Positions 16,744 to 27,500 of a stretch of 48,808 bases of DNA are shown in pieces. Within the stretch, counting starts at the first letter, position 1. Each line of letters opens with the position of its first letter. The notes below the pieces were generated by a model. That model did not search any database. It was given only the letters and a program-made list of their open reading frames with translations, and was not told the origin of the DNA. Source of the stretch: Candidatus Enterocola intestinipullorum. GTDB taxonomy: Bacteria > Bacteroidota > Bacteroidia > Bacteroidales > Paludibacteraceae. Both the position numbers and the translations under genes were made by a program. The stretch covers positions 1-48,808 of the forward strand of contig JADIMR010000010.1 of the NCBI GenBank assembly GCA_017694565.1, read 5' to 3'.

Positions 16744-17778
16744 ATGAAGAATTTATTGAAAATTTCGTCTTTGCTCGCGCTTCCCTTGTGCTTTGCGGCA
16801 TGTGGCAACCGGGAGCAGGAAACTGCCAAAGAGGAAACGAGGGTGGAGAAAGTAAGGACGCAGATCGTGCAAAAGGAAGCTGTTGAGAGGACAATCTCGC
16901 TTACGGGCAATCTTGAAGGTTACGAAATGATGGACATAGCTCCGTCGCTCACCGGCATAATCGAACACATTTACGTGGAAGAAGGCGACCGTGTAAACAA
17001 GGGCGACGACCTTTTGCGCATGGACCAGACCACTTACCGCACCACGCAGCAGGCATACGACAACCTGAAAGTCGAAATGGCGCGCATGGATGCCTTGAAG
17101 GAAGCCGGAAGCATTTCGCAGCAGACATACGACCAAACGAAACTTTCTTACGACCAGACAGCGGAAAACTTGAAGTTTTACAAGGAGAACACGTATGTCA
17201 AAGCGCAGTTCCACGGTGTAATATCCGCAAAGAACTACGAGGACGGAGAACTTTACGGCGGAACTTCCCCGGTTTTGTCATTGGTCCAAATCGATAAACT
17301 GAAACTTTACGTGAATGTGCCCGAACAATATTTCGCGCGCGTGAAGAAAGGCATGGAGTTGGACATTTATTCGGAGATTTATCCTGACAAGAAGTTCGGA
17401 GGGAAGGTCGAGATAGTGTTCCCCACCATAGACCAGGCATCGCATACTTTCAAGGTAAAGGTTGCCATACCCAACGCAGGCGAACTCTTGCGTCCCGGTA
17501 TGTACGTGCGTACCGATCTCAAACTCGGTAAAGAGGAAATAAAGACCGTTCCTTACCAGTCAGTGCTTAAACTCATAGGTTCCAACGACCGTTACGTATA
17601 TATCAACGTGGCCGACACCGCAAAGAGGGTGAGTGTCAAAATGGGTGAACGTTATGGGGCGAATGTGGAGATTTTGGACGACGAGCTGAAAGTCGGCGAC
17701 GAGATAATCACGACCGGACAGGCGCGTGTGGTCGAAGGCGTGAAATTGGAAGTTATTACGGACAATAATGCAGAATAA
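16744..17778 (+). CDS. RND efflux periplasmic adaptor (membrane fusion protein), lipoprotein
   Basis: This 344-residue protein starts at the ATG at 16744, which gives a lipoprotein signal (LLKISSLLALPLCFAAC, lipid-carrying Cys20); the open frame reaches back into the previous gene and is not used. The HlyD/AcrA-like order is visible: barrel strand (IVQKEAVERTISLTGNLEGYE), lipoyl half (APSLTGIIEHIYVEEGDRVNKGDDLLRMD), a short helical hairpin (QAYDNLKVEMARMDALKEAGSISQQTYDQTKLSYDQ), the second lipoyl half with FHGVISAKNYEDGELY, and the beta-barrel and proximal domains to the end. It bridges the RND pump and TolC in the periplasm. The RND gene starts 6 bases after its stop. Confidence 0.94.
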   Translation: MKNLLKISSLLALPLCFAACGNREQETAKEETRVEKVRTQIVQKEAVERTISLTGNLEGYEMMDIAPSLTGIIEHIYVEEGDRVNKGDDLLRMDQTTYRTTQQAYDNLKVEMARMDALKEAGSISQQTYDQTKLSYDQTAENLKFYKENTYVKAQFHGVISAKNYEDGELYGGTSPVLSLVQIDKLKLYVNVPEQYFARVKKGMELDIYSEIYPDKKFGGKVEIVFPTIDQASHTFKVKVAIPNAGELLRPGMYVRTDLKLGKEEIKTVPYQSVLKLIGSNDRYVYINVADTAKRVSVKMGERYGANVEILDDELKVGDEIITTGQARVVEGVKLEVITDNNAE

Positions 17779-17784
17779 CGGATT

Positions 17785-20700
17785 ATGAGCATATATAAAG
17801 CGTCAATCGACAGGCCGGTTACGACCATTCTTATTTTCGTGGCCGTAATCATACTCGGAGGCTTTGCCTATTCGAGGTTGCCTATCGACCAGTTCCCGGA
17901 GATGGATCCTCCTTACGTGATGGTAATGACCACGTATGCAGGTTCCAATGCGAGTGAAATAGAAACCAATGTTACCAAGATATTGGAAAACAACCTCAAC
18001 TCCGTGGACGGTTTGAAGGAACTTACTTCGCAGTCGGAGGACAATATTTCCACTATTACCATGGAATTCGAATGGGGTCTGAACCTTGACGAGGTCATGA
18101 ACGACATACGTTCCTACCTTGACATGTGCGAGGACGACCTTCCTGACAACTGTTCATCCCCGTTGATATTCAAGTTTACTTCTTCCGCGATGCCTATCAT
18201 ACAATATGCGGTAACGGCGGAAGAAACGTATCCCGGTTTGGAAAAATTGCTCAACGATGAAATATTGCCTCAATTGAACCGTGTGGACGGCATAGGCAAT
18301 ATCTCTTTGTCCGGTGAGCCCAAACGTTACATATACGTCGACATCGACCAGGAAAAACTCGATTCTTACGGGATGCCGCTTGAAACCGTGGGAACGGCGA
18401 TAAGCAGCAACAATCTCAACCTTTCTTCCGGCACGGTGAAGATGGGCAAGGAGCAATACCAGTTGGAAGTCCGCAGCGAGTATGTGGAGAGTTCCGAGAT
18501 AGAGGACATCGTGGTTACGACGCTGCCCGACGGGAAGCAGATATACGTAAGGGACCTGGCAACGGTCAGGGATACCATCAAGGACCTTACTTTGGATGAA
18601 AAAATCAACAGTCGCGATGGTGTGCGCGTGCAGGTTACCAAGCAGACGGGCGGCAATACGGTGCAGGTCTGCGAAGATTTGAAAGCGGAGCTTGCGCGTA
18701 TCGAGCCTACTTTGCCTGCCGATGTCCAGATAGACGTGTTGTATGACTCTTCCGAAGACATACAAAACTCCATCGATTCGCTTATCGACTCCGTGTTGGA
18801 AGCATTGGTGTTTGTCGTCCTTGTGGTGTTGGTGTTCCTCGGGCGTTGGCGTCCGGCTGTCGTAATCAGTTTGTCCATACCTATTTCGCTGATTGTCGGC
18901 TTCCTGTACCTGTTCATGGTTGACAGTTCGCTCAATATCATCTCCCTGTGTTCGCTTACAGTGGCCATCGGTATGGTAGTGGACGACTCCATTGTGGTAT
19001 TGGAGAATATTACGCGGCATGTGGACCGTGGATCCGGGACACGCGAGGCGGCCATTTACGGTACTAACGAAGTATGGGTTTCCATTATCGCCTCCACCTT
19101 GGTGATTGCCGCAGTGTTCATGCCGCTTACGATGCTTACCGGCATGGCGGGAATCCTGTTCAAGGAGTTGGGATGGATTGTTACAATATCGATATGTACC
19201 TCGGCGGTAGTGTCCATAACGCTTGTGCCGATGCTGTGTTCCAAGATTTTGAAGCCCCGCAAAGTAAAGGTTTCCGCCTCAGGGCAACTTATAGAAGAGG
19301 GCGAAAAGAAGAGCTGGTACGACAAGACGGTGGTCGCTTTCTTGGACAAGGTGGATGCTTGGTATGCCAAGGCATTGGCTGCATGTCTCCGCCATAAAGC
19401 CGTAACAATCTGCGTGATTGTAGGTTTGTTCCTTGTGTCGCTCGTGCCTATGGGGTTAGGTTGGATCGGTACGGACTTCATGCAGCAGACCGATAGCGGC
19501 CGCATAAGCGTGAACATTGAATTGCAACAGGGCGTGCGTATCGAGGAGACCGCCAAGTTCATGCGCCATATCGAAAACCGTTTCAGGGAGCTTGTGCCTG
19601 AAATAGAAAGAATGGCGACTACCGCAGGTTCAGACGATGACGCTAGCGTTTCTTCGTTGTTCAGCGACGCGACCAACTACAAAGTCGAAATGACGGTGGT
19701 CTGCAACAAAAAGAACGAGCGCGAGCGTACCATATACGAGATCGCGGAAGTGATGCGTAACGAATTGGCCAGCTATCCCGAGATAATAGACTATCAATGC
19801 CAGCCATCCGGCGGTATGATGGGAGGCGGTTCCGGTTCTACCGTGGATGTCGAGATTTACGGTTACGACTTCGATTTGACAAGCGGATACGCGCAAGAGT
19901 TGAAGCAGGCCATAACAGCCAATATTCCAGGCGCCCGCGATGTTACCATTAGCCGCGACGACGACCGTTCGGAACTTAAAGTAGTGGTGGACAAGGAGAA
20001 AGCCGCGCGTCACGGATTGTCGTCGGCAACAGTCGCCCAATACATGCGTAGCAGGGTAAACGGCTATACGGCAGGCTACCTCAAAGAAGACGGCGACGAG
20101 TACGATATTTTGGTCCGTCTCAAAGAGGAAAACCGCAACTCCATTGAGGATTTGGAAGACATAACCATTCCCGGCGCGTCGGGCGAGTTGATAAAACTGA
20201 GCGAGATTGCCTCCATACAGGAGTATTGGGCACCCCCGAAAATAGAACGCAAGAGCCGCCAGCGTATGCTTACCATGTCAGTGTATCCGTATAATACTTC
20301 GTTGGGCGAGTTGGCGATGGCGATACAAGCCGAGGTAGACCGCATAGGAGTTCCTAACGGCATTGTAGTGGATTACGGCGGTTCATACGAAGACCAACAG
20401 GAAACATTCGGCGACATAGGCATTTTGCTTGCCCTTGTGCTCATGTTGGTGTACGTGGTGCTTGCGTCCCAGTTCGAATCGTTCTCGAAGCCGTTCATCA
20501 TATTGATGTCCGTGCCGTTCGCAATAACGGGTGTCATATTGGCATTGTTGATTACTGGCGTGTCTTTGGACATGATTGGCGCGTTGGGCGTGATAATGCT
20601 TGTAGGTATAGTTGTCAAGAACGGTATCGTGCTGGTGGACTATATCAACCTTATGCGCGACAGGGGTTACGAATTGAACGAGGCAATCACCATGTCCGGC

Positions 20701-20958
20701 AAATCCCGTTTGCGCCCCGTGCTCATGACTTCGATAACGACCATTCTCGGTATGGTGCCGATGGCCGTCAGTTCGGGCGAGGGGTCGGAGATGTGGAAGC
20801 CGCTCGGTATCGTAGTGATCGGCGGTCTTACCGTGTCCACCTTGGTTACCTTGCTTATAGTTCCAGTGTTGTACGCAACCATGTCGCGACATGGCGAACG
20901 CGATAAGGAAGGCCGGAACCGTGAGAACTTCATATTTATGCAATTGTCTGACAAATAA
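17785..20958 (+). CDS. Efflux RND transporter permease (HAE1/AcrB family)
   Basis: This 1057-residue inner-membrane proton antiporter has TM1 at IDRPVTTILIFVAVIILGGFAYSRL. The first porter domain begins with PPYVMVMTTYAGSNASEIE. TM4 has the proton-relay pair Asp400-Asp401 in GMVVDDSIVVLENI. TM10 has Lys945 in GIVVKNGIVLVDYIN. The duplicated fold of 12 TM segments with two large periplasmic loops matches AcrB. An MGGGSGS-rich linker lies in the second loop. After TM12 there is a charged cytoplasmic tail. Substrates are not predictable. It is coupled to the adaptor upstream and to the PG0541-family gene 15 bp downstream. Confidence 0.96.
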   Translation: MSIYKASIDRPVTTILIFVAVIILGGFAYSRLPIDQFPEMDPPYVMVMTTYAGSNASEIETNVTKILENNLNSVDGLKELTSQSEDNISTITMEFEWGLNLDEVMNDIRSYLDMCEDDLPDNCSSPLIFKFTSSAMPIIQYAVTAEETYPGLEKLLNDEILPQLNRVDGIGNISLSGEPKRYIYVDIDQEKLDSYGMPLETVGTAISSNNLNLSSGTVKMGKEQYQLEVRSEYVESSEIEDIVVTTLPDGKQIYVRDLATVRDTIKDLTLDEKINSRDGVRVQVTKQTGGNTVQVCEDLKAELARIEPTLPADVQIDVLYDSSEDIQNSIDSLIDSVLEALVFVVLVVLVFLGRWRPAVVISLSIPISLIVGFLYLFMVDSSLNIISLCSLTVAIGMVVDDSIVVLENITRHVDRGSGTREAAIYGTNEVWVSIIASTLVIAAVFMPLTMLTGMAGILFKELGWIVTISICTSAVVSITLVPMLCSKILKPRKVKVSASGQLIEEGEKKSWYDKTVVAFLDKVDAWYAKALAACLRHKAVTICVIVGLFLVSLVPMGLGWIGTDFMQQTDSGRISVNIELQQGVRIEETAKFMRHIENRFRELVPEIERMATTAGSDDDASVSSLFSDATNYKVEMTVVCNKKNERERTIYEIAEVMRNELASYPEIIDYQCQPSGGMMGGGSGSTVDVEIYGYDFDLTSGYAQELKQAITANIPGARDVTISRDDDRSELKVVVDKEKAARHGLSSATVAQYMRSRVNGYTAGYLKEDGDEYDILVRLKEENRNSIEDLEDITIPGASGELIKLSEIASIQEYWAPPKIERKSRQRMLTMSVYPYNTSLGELAMAIQAEVDRIGVPNGIVVDYGGSYEDQQETFGDIGILLALVLMLVYVVLASQFESFSKPFIILMSVPFAITGVILALLITGVSLDMIGALGVIMLVGIVVKNGIVLVDYINLMRDRGYELNEAITMSGKSRLRPVLMTSITTILGMVPMAVSSGEGSEMWKPLGIVVIGGLTVSTLVTLLIVPVLYATMSRHGERDKEGRNRENFIFMQLSDK

Positions 20959-20973
20959 CAGCTTAACAACAAT

Positions 20974-21267
20974 ATGAAAGCAGTATTCATAGTTTTCAAC
21001 CAAGCCAACACCGAGAGGGTGGAATATATGCTCGATGTATTGAAGATTTCCGGATTCACGATGTTCGAGCAGGTCCAGGGTCGCGGGACAAACGGGGGTG
21101 AACCCCGTCGCGGCACCCATACATGGCCCGAAATGAACTCTGCCGTCATGACGGTTATCGAAGATGACAAAGTCCCGGAACTCTTGTCCACCGTTCGCAA
21201 GTTGGACAACCGCAATAAAGAGGTAGGGGTAAGGGCTTTCGTATGGAACATCGAAGAAACCGTGTAG
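20974..21267 (+). CDS. PG0541-family transporter-associated protein (PII-like)
   Basis: This 97-residue single-domain protein has a ferredoxin-like, PII-like strand-helix pattern. Conserved features are KAVFIVFNQANTERVEYML, GFTMFEQVQGRG, GTHTWPEMNSAVMTVI and VGVRAFVWNIEE. I recognise it as the small protein regularly encoded after RND pumps in Bacteroidota (PG0541 family). The biochemical role is not established; a cytoplasmic ligand-sensing or trimeric regulatory role is inferred from the fold. It is the last gene of the efflux operon, ahead of a terminator. Confidence 0.85.
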   Translation: MKAVFIVFNQANTERVEYMLDVLKISGFTMFEQVQGRGTNGGEPRRGTHTWPEMNSAVMTVIEDDKVPELLSTVRKLDNRNKEVGVRAFVWNIEETV

Positions 21268-21319
21268 TATTGGCTATTCATGGTAAATAGTTGATAAATA
21301 GTTTCTTTAATCAAAAGTT

Positions 21320-21356
21320 AGAGGTTGCTGATGTAATGTCCGCAACCTCTTCTTTT
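21320..21356 (+). terminator. Intrinsic terminator of the efflux operon
   Basis: AGAGGTTGC (21320-21328) pairs perfectly with GCAACCTCT (21342-21350) and is followed by TCTTTTTG. Confidence 0.85.
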
Positions 21357-21440
21357 TGGGTAAAAACTCATCAAATGTTAAAATTTTAACCACAAAAACA
21401 ACAATTTTACATTAATGCAAAGCGTTTTTTACCATAAAAC

Positions 21441-21470
21441 TTTGCAACTGTATAAAACTTCCTACCTTTG
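21441..21470 (+). promoter_or_regulatory. Promoter of the giant repeat protein gene
   Basis: TTTG at 21441-21444, an 18-bp spacer, and TACCTTTG at 21463-21470 closely match the Bacteroidota consensus. The leader to the ATG at 21518 is about 40 nt. Confidence 0.8.
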
Positions 21471-21517
21471 CACAGTCTTTAAGTAAGTGTGCATTTTTTA
21501 TTTATAAAACTCACTAA

Positions 21518-24500
21518 ATGAATTTCAAAAACATTCGTTTTGGGTTTGTTGCGCTATGTCTGGCTTTTGCGTCTTTTGCGAATGCCCAGCAATTGCCCAA
21601 CAATGATTTTTCACAGGCCGGTGGCGATTTCAACGGATCCACGCAGCCTGCAAGTTGGAACGGCTCCAATGTCACGCAAGTCGGCTTGAAGTTTACCTTC
21701 GTGGAATGGAAGCAAGGCGCCGGACGTAACGGGGACGGTGCGGTTTCTGTTTCCAACAAGGAAGTCGGTGCATTGGGAATAACGGCCACAGCCCCCGGCT
21801 ACTTGTCGTTAGGGCAGCCGTTTTCATACGTGCAAGGTCTTAGCAAAGACAATGCCACGGCGGGAACGGAGGGAGGAATTGCCTTTACGTACCGTCCTGA
21901 TACCATGTCCGTATGGTTGCAACGTTCCGCAAACGGCCAGGAAGACCTCAATTTGGTGGTCTATTCATGGAAAGGCACTTCCAAAAGCAACAAGTATGCG
22001 GCCAACGGCGGCGGATGCCTGACAATGGACCGCGATTATATAGATGAGGAATCGGACATACGCCAGGATGACAAGAACACGTGCGGTACCAATGTCGAGG
22101 CCACGCAAATTTCCGACGGTCATTACCGCACGCGGGAAACTTGGAGCGAATGGCGCGAAATAAAAGTGCCCGTCAAATATTATAACGACGAGATTCCCGA
22201 AAAAATAAACGTCATACTTTCTTCGGGAAATTATCCCAATTTCAGGGCAAATTCAGGAATGTATGCCGGAAACTCGATTCTTGTCGACGAGGTCAAATTA
22301 ATATACAGTTCCAAAATCCACGAGTTGCGTTTGAACAATGTGCCTTACGCCTCGTTCAATCCCTCCCGGCTCGAATATACGATAGAAGTTGCCGAGGGCG
22401 AATCCATGCCGACCATCACCGCAAAACGCAGCGGCCGTACTTTGTCGGGGTCGGAAATCAGCATCAATTACGGAGCAATCGAAGGTGCGCCTACAACGGT
22501 TACCGTCAAAGCGGAGGATGGCTCGTCCACTACTACTTATACGATTAACTTCGTACGCAAGCGCGATACCAATCCGCGTCTCAATTCTTTGAGTGTCAAT
22601 GGAACCCCGATTTCAGGCTTCGCATCCAACGTGTCGAACTACAAGGTATCGCTGCCTTACGGTACTACCGGCTTCCCCGAAATAACATACGAAAAAGGCC
22701 ACGAGGGACAACAAGTCGAAATAAAGGAATGCCCGATACCCGGAACGGCACAAGTGGTAGTCCATGCCGAGAATCCCGAATATTCGATGACTTACAATAT
22801 CGAGTTCAGCGTAGGCGAATTGACAGACACCACATTGGCAGACATTCTTGTAAACGGCAAATCGATACCCGGATATTCACCTACAAAATTGACCTATACT
22901 GTGGAAGTCCCGACCGGCACGACGGAAGATCCGGAAATCTTATACGTTTCCGCGTATCCCGAAGGAATGCAGACAGTCGTCGTGGTAAACAACGGTTTGA
23001 ACGGCCAGTCCACCATAACTGTGTCCGCTCCCGGCACATCTACATCCAGGGTGTATAAGTTGTCCTTCAAGGTAACCGAATCGTCGTACTGCTATTTGGA
23101 CAATATTTATTTGGACGGAGTTCCCTTGGACGGTTTTGCTCCCGAAACTTTTTCTTACGATGTGGCTCTCGGTCCCGATGCCGTATCGCTGCCGGAAATT
23201 ACCTTTGATAAAGGTGATGAATATCAAAATGTTACAATAGAGAGCGGAGGCCTTGACGGGACAACGCTTATAAAAGTATCCGCGCAAAACGGCATAAATT
23301 CGGCGGTTTACCGTTTGAATTTCAATGTGCAGAAATCTTCAAATTCCAAATTGTCCGCCATATATATAGGTGGAGAACCCTTGGAAAATTTTTCAGCCGA
23401 TGTTACGACATATAAAGTATTACTGCCGGTCGGCACTGTTGAACTGCCTGAAATAACTTGGGAAAAGGGAGACGAGTATCAGACAGTTACTCCGACATAC
23501 GGAGGAATCAACGGGGAAACCAAACTTTTGGTTACCGCCCAAAGCGGTGCGCGTACCCAATACGTACTTGGTTTTTCCGTGCAAAAAGCCGACGTGTCCA
23601 CATTGGAGGGCATAAGTTTGGGCGGAATTCCTTTGGAAGGATTTTCCCCGCTTGTTACCGAATACGATATTGTTTTACCTGTCGGAACGGTTGTACTGCC
23701 GGATATTGCATATACGGTACACGATGAATATCAAGTGGTTACGGTAGATAGAGGGAATGTCAACGGAACTACGCGCATAACAGTGCGCGCGCAATCAGGT
23801 GCCGTGACAATCTATTATTTGAACTTCTCCGTACAATTGTCGTCGAATACGCGACTCTCGTCCATAGTAATCGGCGGCGAGCCGTTGGCGGATTTTGAAG
23901 CCGACAAGCAGGATTATTCGGTAGAATTACCGGCCGGCACAGTGGAACTGCCTACGATAGAAGCTGTCAAAGCGGATGATTATCAGACTGTAAGCATATC
24001 AAAAGGCGGAGTAAACGGTGTTAGTGTCATTTATGTACAAGCTCAAAACGGCGATTCGTTCGAGTATCGCATAAATTTCAGTGTCAAGAAATCGGAAAAC
24101 GCCTACCTTGCAGCTATTTATGTGGACGGAATTTTATTGGACGGCTTTGAGGCCGGCGTGTTCAACTACGATTACACGCTTGACACAGAAGCGGATGAAT
24201 GCCCGGAGATTACCGTCGAAAAAGCAGATGCCAATCAAGGTGTCCAAATTGTTACTCCCGTTTTGGAGGGCAGGGCGACCATAACAGTAACGCCCGAACA
24301 AGGAGATGCGAATATTTATACTATCGATTTCGCCTTTGAACGGTCTGCCGACGACAAGTTGGGCGGGATAACCGTAGGTGGCGAGCCGTTGCCCGGATTC
24401 TCACCCGATGAAAACGCATACGATTATGTGTTGCCGTCGGGAACGGTATCATTGCCGGCAATCGAAGTGCAAAAAGGCGATGATGGACAAACGGTCGAGG

Positions 24501-27500
24501 TCATAACTAACGGAGTGGAAGGGCTTACGAGCATTACCGTGGTTGCCGCCAACGGCAGTGAAAACGTATACAACATAGATTTCAGCGTAATGAAATCTTC
24601 TGTTTCCACGTTGAAAGCCGTAAAGATAGGCGATTATGAAATCGAAATAGTCGATGGGGTTTACGAGTATGAATATATACTGCCCGAACCGGTCAGCCAG
24701 GCAGCATTTTCCCTAAGGTCGGCGAGGGCGGACAATGCGGTGTTGCCGCTTGTCGTACCTATAAAATCCGATGCCTTGTCGCACCTGACAATGTGTTTGC
24801 CTAAAACGGAAGGTCTAATAATAATAAAAACATATTCCGAAGACGGTAGCAGCAACAACGTATATACCATAAATGTGCATTATGCGGAAGAAACTTCGGC
24901 CGAGTTGAAATCCTTGACTGTCGGCGGTGAAGCGGTAGAGTTGCGGCACGGTGTTTACGAATATGATATAGAACGGCCTTACGGGTTTGAAACTCAGGAA
25001 GTAAGCTACGAAAAAGCATACGCAGGGCAAATAGTTTCAGTAAGCAACAACCGCAATGCCATATCCGTGGAAGTGGTTGCCGAAAGCGGGGACAAGGCAG
25101 TTTATACAATTAACGTGAACGAGCTGCCGGCAACAAATGCCACGCTAAAAGGTTTGGAGATTTACGATGCCGCTAATTTGCAATATGTGCCGCTTGATGG
25201 TTTCGCTGCCGACAAATACGATTACGAATATTTGTTGGCGCAAGGTACGGAAACAGTGCCTGCGGTAAATCCGGTCCTATCCGACGACATGCAGAAGATT
25301 CAAATCGTGTATGGCAAACCAGATTCCGCAACCGTTATAAAAGTAACGTCAGGCAATGGCGATACATCTGAATATAAGATAGTTTTCAAAACTGAAAAGT
25401 CGTCTGTATCGTCCTTGGACATGATATATCTTGACGGGGAAGAACTTGGCAATTTCAATTGCAGCTTCGATCCGGACATATTCGAATATCGTGCAGTATT
25501 GCCATACGGCACAACCGACGTACCTTCGATTACATACGACAGGGCACAGGAAGGAGAAAAGGTAAATGTCGCTTACGGCGGCTTGAACGAAGCTGCAATT
25601 ATTACGGTTGTTGCGGAAGACGGCAGCCAAAGCGTTTATACCTTGTATTTCGATGTCGATTATAACGGAAAGGCCAACACTCTTGCCAATATAATGTTGA
25701 ATGGCGAAGGCATTGAAAATTTCTCTCCCGACACGTATGAATATACAGTCGTGTTGCCTTATAACTCCACGACACCGTCAGTCGCCTATACAAAATCATT
25801 CAACGAACAAAGTGTTTTAGTGGCAAACGAAGGTCTGAACCGCGTGAAATTGACAGTCAGATCGAATATAGGTTTGGAGGATGCCGAATATGTAATCAAT
25901 TTCACCATTGCCGAAAATCCGGCAAGCCTTTCGGCAATAACGATCAACGGTTCCGACCTTGCAGGTTTCGCCACGCGCAAGTACAAGTATGTCTATACCG
26001 TACCCGCAGGGGAAGATACCCCGCAGGTCAAGTTCTTCTCCCTTGACGGCAGCGAGATTGCGGCCGCAGTCTCCAATGTGAATTATGCGCAGTGCGTGAA
26101 TACTGTTGGAGAAGAAAGCCTCACTTATACTGTATATTTCCACTATGCCGACGATGTGATACCCAACGGCAATTTCGAGCAGTGGAGCGGAACCAAGTAC
26201 AACGGCGCGCAAAAGCCGACGGGTTGGACTGCTCCTGCCGATGTGGCGGAGAAGTATAAAGTTACTGCAACTTATACTACGGGAAAAGAAGTGATCAATG
26301 ATGGGGGGGCATTGTTGTTACAAACATATTACGATACGAGTGGGAATCCGTTTGGAGGAACGGGAAACGCTTATTCAATCAGCGGCTCTATCCCTGGCAT
26401 GATTACAACAGGTAATATGTCAATTTCTTTTGCAAGTTTTGGAAATTCGCAATCATCGGTTTCTGGTGGAATTGCATTCAGGAATACGCCCGATTCAGTT
26501 ACAGTAGATTACAATCCGTCAAGTAATACTCGAATAGACAATTGGCGAATGCTTGCAAATTATTTCGATGCAAACGGTATCCAGCACGATAATGTGTATA
26601 CTGGGTCTTTTGATAAGAAAAACCAATGGCAAGTGGCTACATTGCAAATTCCTTATGCCGAAGATGTTCGCAAAACGGGAGTGTCCATGTTTAATTTCAC
26701 CCTTAATGCGGCAAGTTCGGAAAATGCAAAAGATTTCGGTAGTACGTTGGCAAACTATAAGGCTTCTGCTATCTATGTCGACAACCTGCGTGCCGTATAC
26801 AACTCCGCAATTACATCCGTTAAGGTTAACGGGGTCGATGCGGTATTGGACGGCGATGTGTATACAGTGCAAATAAGCGATACGGATTATTACCGTCTGC
26901 CTGAAATAGAAATCGATGGTGAGGTGCCTGATCAGGAGTATGTTATTGATTATGGTACAGAAGTGGCAGAGAATAACACCGTAGTACGGAATGTGAAAAT
27001 CACCTCTTACGCAGAGGACGGAACAAGCAGCGAATACGCCTTGCGCATAACACGCCCGATATACAACTATCTGTCGGATATAAAGATAAACGGCACAAGC
27101 CTTGAAGGTTTCGCACCCGACAAATTCGAGTATAAAGTAAGTTTGCCCGCAGGTTCATCCGCTCCCGACATTCAAGCATTCGCAGCCACCAACTCCCAAG
27201 ATTTGGAATATTATGTAGAGGGCGATTGGTATTCCGTTTCGGTAACCAATATTAACGGCGGCAAGATGATTTACAATATCATTTTCGAAGCTGCCGCTTC
27301 CGCCGACAATAAGCTTGCAGGCATTTTCTTGGACGGTGAAAGTTTGGAAGGTTTTGCTCCCGACAAATTGCAATATGCTATCAGCTTGCCCGCCGGCACT
27401 AAGCAATTCCCGGTTGTGAGCGTTAAAAAAGGCAATGCGGGACAATATGTGGATATAAACGAAACGGAACAAGGAGTAAGCATATCGGTTTATGCAGAGT

